Positions 61,788 to 64,000 of a stretch of 64,000 bases of DNA are shown one piece after another. The translations under genes were made by a program, and so were the position numbers. The notes below the pieces were generated by a model, which was not told the DNA's origin, searched no databases, and was given only the letters and a program-made list of their open reading frames with translations. Position 1 is the first letter of the stretch, and every line of letters starts with the position of its first letter. Origin of the DNA: Palsa-360 sp963710315 (GTDB lineage Bacteria > Acidobacteriota > Terriglobia > Acidiferrales > UBA7541); NCBI GenBank assembly GCA_963710315.1, contig CAVPZW010000006.1, forward strand, positions 806,001-870,000, read 5' to 3'.

Positions 61788-62081
61788 CCGTCTTCATTGC
61801 ATCATTGTTCGAATTTTGCTCCTCCGCGTGCGTAGAAGTTTTCTAGCTTTTCCTTCCTGGAATAGTGCTTTCTCCGGGCGAGTTGCTTGGGGGATAGCGC
61901 AGTCTTCTTGCGCCTTTTCTAGCGCTGCAGCATCAAATTATTAGAGTCACGCTGAAAAACCTAAAGACAAAGTGACCGCAATTTCTTTCAGCAGTGATTG
62001 CGGGTCGCTACGGCGGAACTTTGTGAAGGAACGAGATTTCTGCCGTGGTTAAATCATCTGTCTGTGTAACGGGAGTAGCTC

Positions 62082-63650
62082 TTGTTAACGGTAAACGAAG
62101 AACTTCAGCAAGACGCTCGTGCGGGAGAGACCGCCGAGGGGACGGATTATTCCGTCGTCAGCGATGTGCAAGATAGGGTCCCAGAGCATCCCGATGAGGC
62201 AAGAGCCGACGATTATGATGGCAATCTAGAGGCGCTGGCGGAATCGGCTGACCCAATCACCTTGTACTTGCGTGAGATGGGCCGCACCCCGCTTCTGACA
62301 CGGGAGGGCGAAGTCCGCCTTGCGAAGCGCATCGAGCGTGGCCAGATGCGCGGTCTAAGGGCATTTTCGCACTCGCCCATCGTGTGGGCTGAGTTCGTGC
62401 GAGCTGCGGAGGCGTTGCGCTGTCACGAGCGTTCCATCGAAGAAATAATTGACGTAGGCGAAAAGTCGCTGACTCGGACGCAGCGTGAAAAGTGGGCTCG
62501 AAAACTCCTGCAAGTTACCGATCGAATCGCAAATCTTCGGGAGAGTATTTCCCGCGACTGGAAGCGTGTGCTTCGAATTCCAACGTCAAATAAGGCCGAT
62601 CTTCTGCACACTCGGTATCGGCTGGCACGCGCATGGGTCGAGATTTCGCGTCTGGTTCGTACGATCAACTTCAACACATCGGAAAAGGCACGGTTCTCCG
62701 GAAAAATTCGCGAGATTCTGCAGAAGACTTTGACCCTAGAGGGCGAAATCCTCGGGCTCCAGCAAAGGTCTAAATCCGCCTCCATGCAGGCCGTTCGAGA
62801 GGCTCGCAAAGCTTTGGCAGCACGCCGCGCGGAATTGAGACGGCTGGAAGCAACTTTTGGCCCCGGGCTGAAGGATCTCAAGCGCACAATCGAAACGATC
62901 CAGCGGAGCGAAGCCGAAACGGAGCAAGCCAAGAAAGAGCTGGCTGAAGCAAACCTCCGCCTCGTCGTTTCCATAGCCAAGAAATATCAGAACCGCGGAC
63001 TGGATATCCTCGACCTTATCCAGGAGGGGAATATCGGCCTGATGCGGGCGATCGACAAGTTTGACTGGCGCCGCGGCTTCAAGTTCTCCACATATGCTAC
63101 CTGGTGGATCTGGCAGGCCGTCAGTCGAGCTGTTGCCGGCCAGGGGCGTACGGTCCGCATTCCGGTGCATATGAACGAGGCCATCAACCGGTTCGCGCGA
63201 ATGAACCAGGAACTGACCAAGCAATTGGGCCGGCGCCCCACCTCGGAGGAAATCGCCTCGCATATGGGAATCTCGGCCGGAAAAGTGCGTGACCTGATGC
63301 AGACAGCGCAGGAAACCATTTCCCTCGATACGCCGGTTGGCGAAGAGGAAGAGTCGCGTTTGGGCGATCTGATCGAGAACAAAACCGCTGTCTCGCCGTC
63401 CGAGGCCGTGATCGACAAGGACATGAAAGAGAAGGCGGCCCTGGCCCTGAAAAACATTACGCCGCGAGAGCAACAGATCATTCGGATGCGTTTCGGTTTT
63501 GACGGCGACGAGCACACCCTGGTAAAAGTGGGTGAGACGCTCGGTCTAACCCGAGAGCGCATCCGGCAGATCGAGAAGCAAGCGATGCGCAATTTGCGGG
63601 AATCCGCCGATGTCCAGCGCCTGCAAACCTTTTTGCGGCGCGCCTCGTGA
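62082..63650 (+). CDS. Sigma-70 family RNA polymerase sigma factor (RpoD-like, group 1/2)
   Basis: 522 residues starting at TTG behind GGGAG. Region 1.2 is DPITLYLREMGRTPLLTREG, followed by a long non-conserved region (about 75-300). Region 2 is LRLVVSIAKKYQNRGLDILD and GFKFSTYATWWIWQAVSRAV, region 3 is NRFARMNQELTKQLGRRPTS, and region 4 is LGLTRERIRQIEKQAMRNLR. In the -10 recognition helix the usual RQAITRxIADQ reads WQAVSRAVAGQ, so the Arg beside the key Gln is Trp and the Thr that contacts base -12 is Ser. Region 1.1 is absent or short. Both traits suggest a specialised paralogue and not the housekeeping sigma, though this is not certain. Confidence 0.93.
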   Translation: MLTVNEELQQDARAGETAEGTDYSVVSDVQDRVPEHPDEARADDYDGNLEALAESADPITLYLREMGRTPLLTREGEVRLAKRIERGQMRGLRAFSHSPIVWAEFVRAAEALRCHERSIEEIIDVGEKSLTRTQREKWARKLLQVTDRIANLRESISRDWKRVLRIPTSNKADLLHTRYRLARAWVEISRLVRTINFNTSEKARFSGKIREILQKTLTLEGEILGLQQRSKSASMQAVREARKALAARRAELRRLEATFGPGLKDLKRTIETIQRSEAETEQAKKELAEANLRLVVSIAKKYQNRGLDILDLIQEGNIGLMRAIDKFDWRRGFKFSTYATWWIWQAVSRAVAGQGRTVRIPVHMNEAINRFARMNQELTKQLGRRPTSEEIASHMGISAGKVRDLMQTAQETISLDTPVGEEEESRLGDLIENKTAVSPSEAVIDKDMKEKAALALKNITPREQQIIRMRFGFDGDEHTLVKVGETLGLTRERIRQIEKQAMRNLRESADVQRLQTFLRRAS

Positions 63651-63745
63651 TTTGCGCCTTCTGCTTCAGGCCGAAACCTGCGAGGGATCGCTCGAATGGC
63701 CGCGGCGTTGAGCACGCAGCCGAGGCCGCATGCAAGTTTCGCGAC

Positions 63746-64000
63746 TCATCTGCGTGAAGTGGCCTGTTCGAGCTGCTCCAGCAGGCCCAATTGGCTCTTC
63801 AGAATCTTTCGTCTCGCCAAGTCAATCTTGAACCACTCGGCTCGGTCTATTTCCGGGAATTCTCGCACTCTGCCCGATCCACGCGGCCATTCCATGGAAA
63901 AGGTGTTGCTCTTGACTGCGGCCGCCTTCAGCGAAGAATGCACTGCCCACGCGTAGACAATCTTTCCACCTCTTTGCCGAATAGGCTGCAAAGGTTTGAA
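63746..64000 (-). CDS. NUDIX hydrolase, C-terminal part (N-terminus beyond window)
   Basis: The frame is open through the right edge. It reads FKPLQPIRQRGGKIVYAWAV, SNTFSMEWPRGSGRVREFPE, EIDRAEWFKIDLARRKILK and ends at 63746. This is the C-terminal part of the NUDIX subfamily in which the last strand carries QAGGK-x-V-x-AWA and FPE-x-DR-x-x-W. The catalytic Nudix box itself lies outside or at the edge and cannot be judged. Confidence 0.8.
   Translation of the reverse strand, partial: FKPLQPIRQRGGKIVYAWAVHSSLKAAAVKSNTFSMEWPRGSGRVREFPEIDRAEWFKIDLARRKILKSQLGLLEQLEQATSRR

Overview
The window reads like a chromosomal segment of an Acidobacteriota-type bacterium. The pointers are a roughly 1170-residue TonB-dependent receptor with an N-terminal carboxypeptidase-regulatory domain, a large GH63-like glucosidase, and many GTAG/GGAG-headed palindromic intergenic repeats. 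The assignment is inferred from gene style, not from a marker-gene tree.

Layout. 1-25 kb is mostly housekeeping and metabolism: a leftward group (RluA-family pseudouridine synthase, lspA, ileS), a TonB-like energy transducer, a TerC membrane protein fused to a VOC domain, a glucosidase, a PrlF-YhaV toxin-antitoxin pair, serA with a class V aminotransferase, an HMG-CoA-lyase-like/CaiB pair, the TonB receptor, a beta-propeller protein and an amidohydrolase. The gaps here carry about eight paired palindromes (REPIN-like). 25.4-32.2 kb is a respiratory module: an MtrA-like decaheme cytochrome, an MtrB/PioB-like outer-membrane barrel, a stand-alone CuA-type cupredoxin, a Tat-exported four-cluster Fe-S protein and an NrfD-type quinone-reactive membrane protein. 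Together they would form a path from the quinone pool to the cell surface, or the reverse.

32.5-63.7 kb is a stress/dormancy island: five universal stress proteins plus one remnant, BON protein, nicotinate phosphoribosyltransferase, cyclopropane-fatty-acid synthase with an FAD reductase, a ribosome-hibernation/cold-shock fusion, CapA-like protein, phosphoribosyltransferase plus dienelactone-hydrolase-like protein, an acs-pdhA-pdhB-pdhC-acp operon, erythromycin-esterase-like protein, Lon-like protease, cysteine hydrolase, CBS protein, RtcB with archease, YtxH protein and a primary-type sigma factor. The families overlap strongly with the mycobacterial DosR dormancy regulon.

The respiratory module and the island appear to be wired together. 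I find 13 copies of the same CRP-type palindrome, GTGAY-N4-RTCAC, in ten gene-start gaps between 25.3 and 60.9 kb, mostly about 96-114 bp upstream of the start codon. This suggests one redox- or energy-sensing CRP/FNR-family regulator controls both parts. The regulator is not in the window.

A caution: between about 42.9 and 58.4 kb at least 14 single-base frameshifts break eight otherwise well-conserved genes, while the flanks are clean. Either the assembly is poor there or the island is decaying. These genes are listed as pseudogenes, with the span of the whole reconstructed gene.
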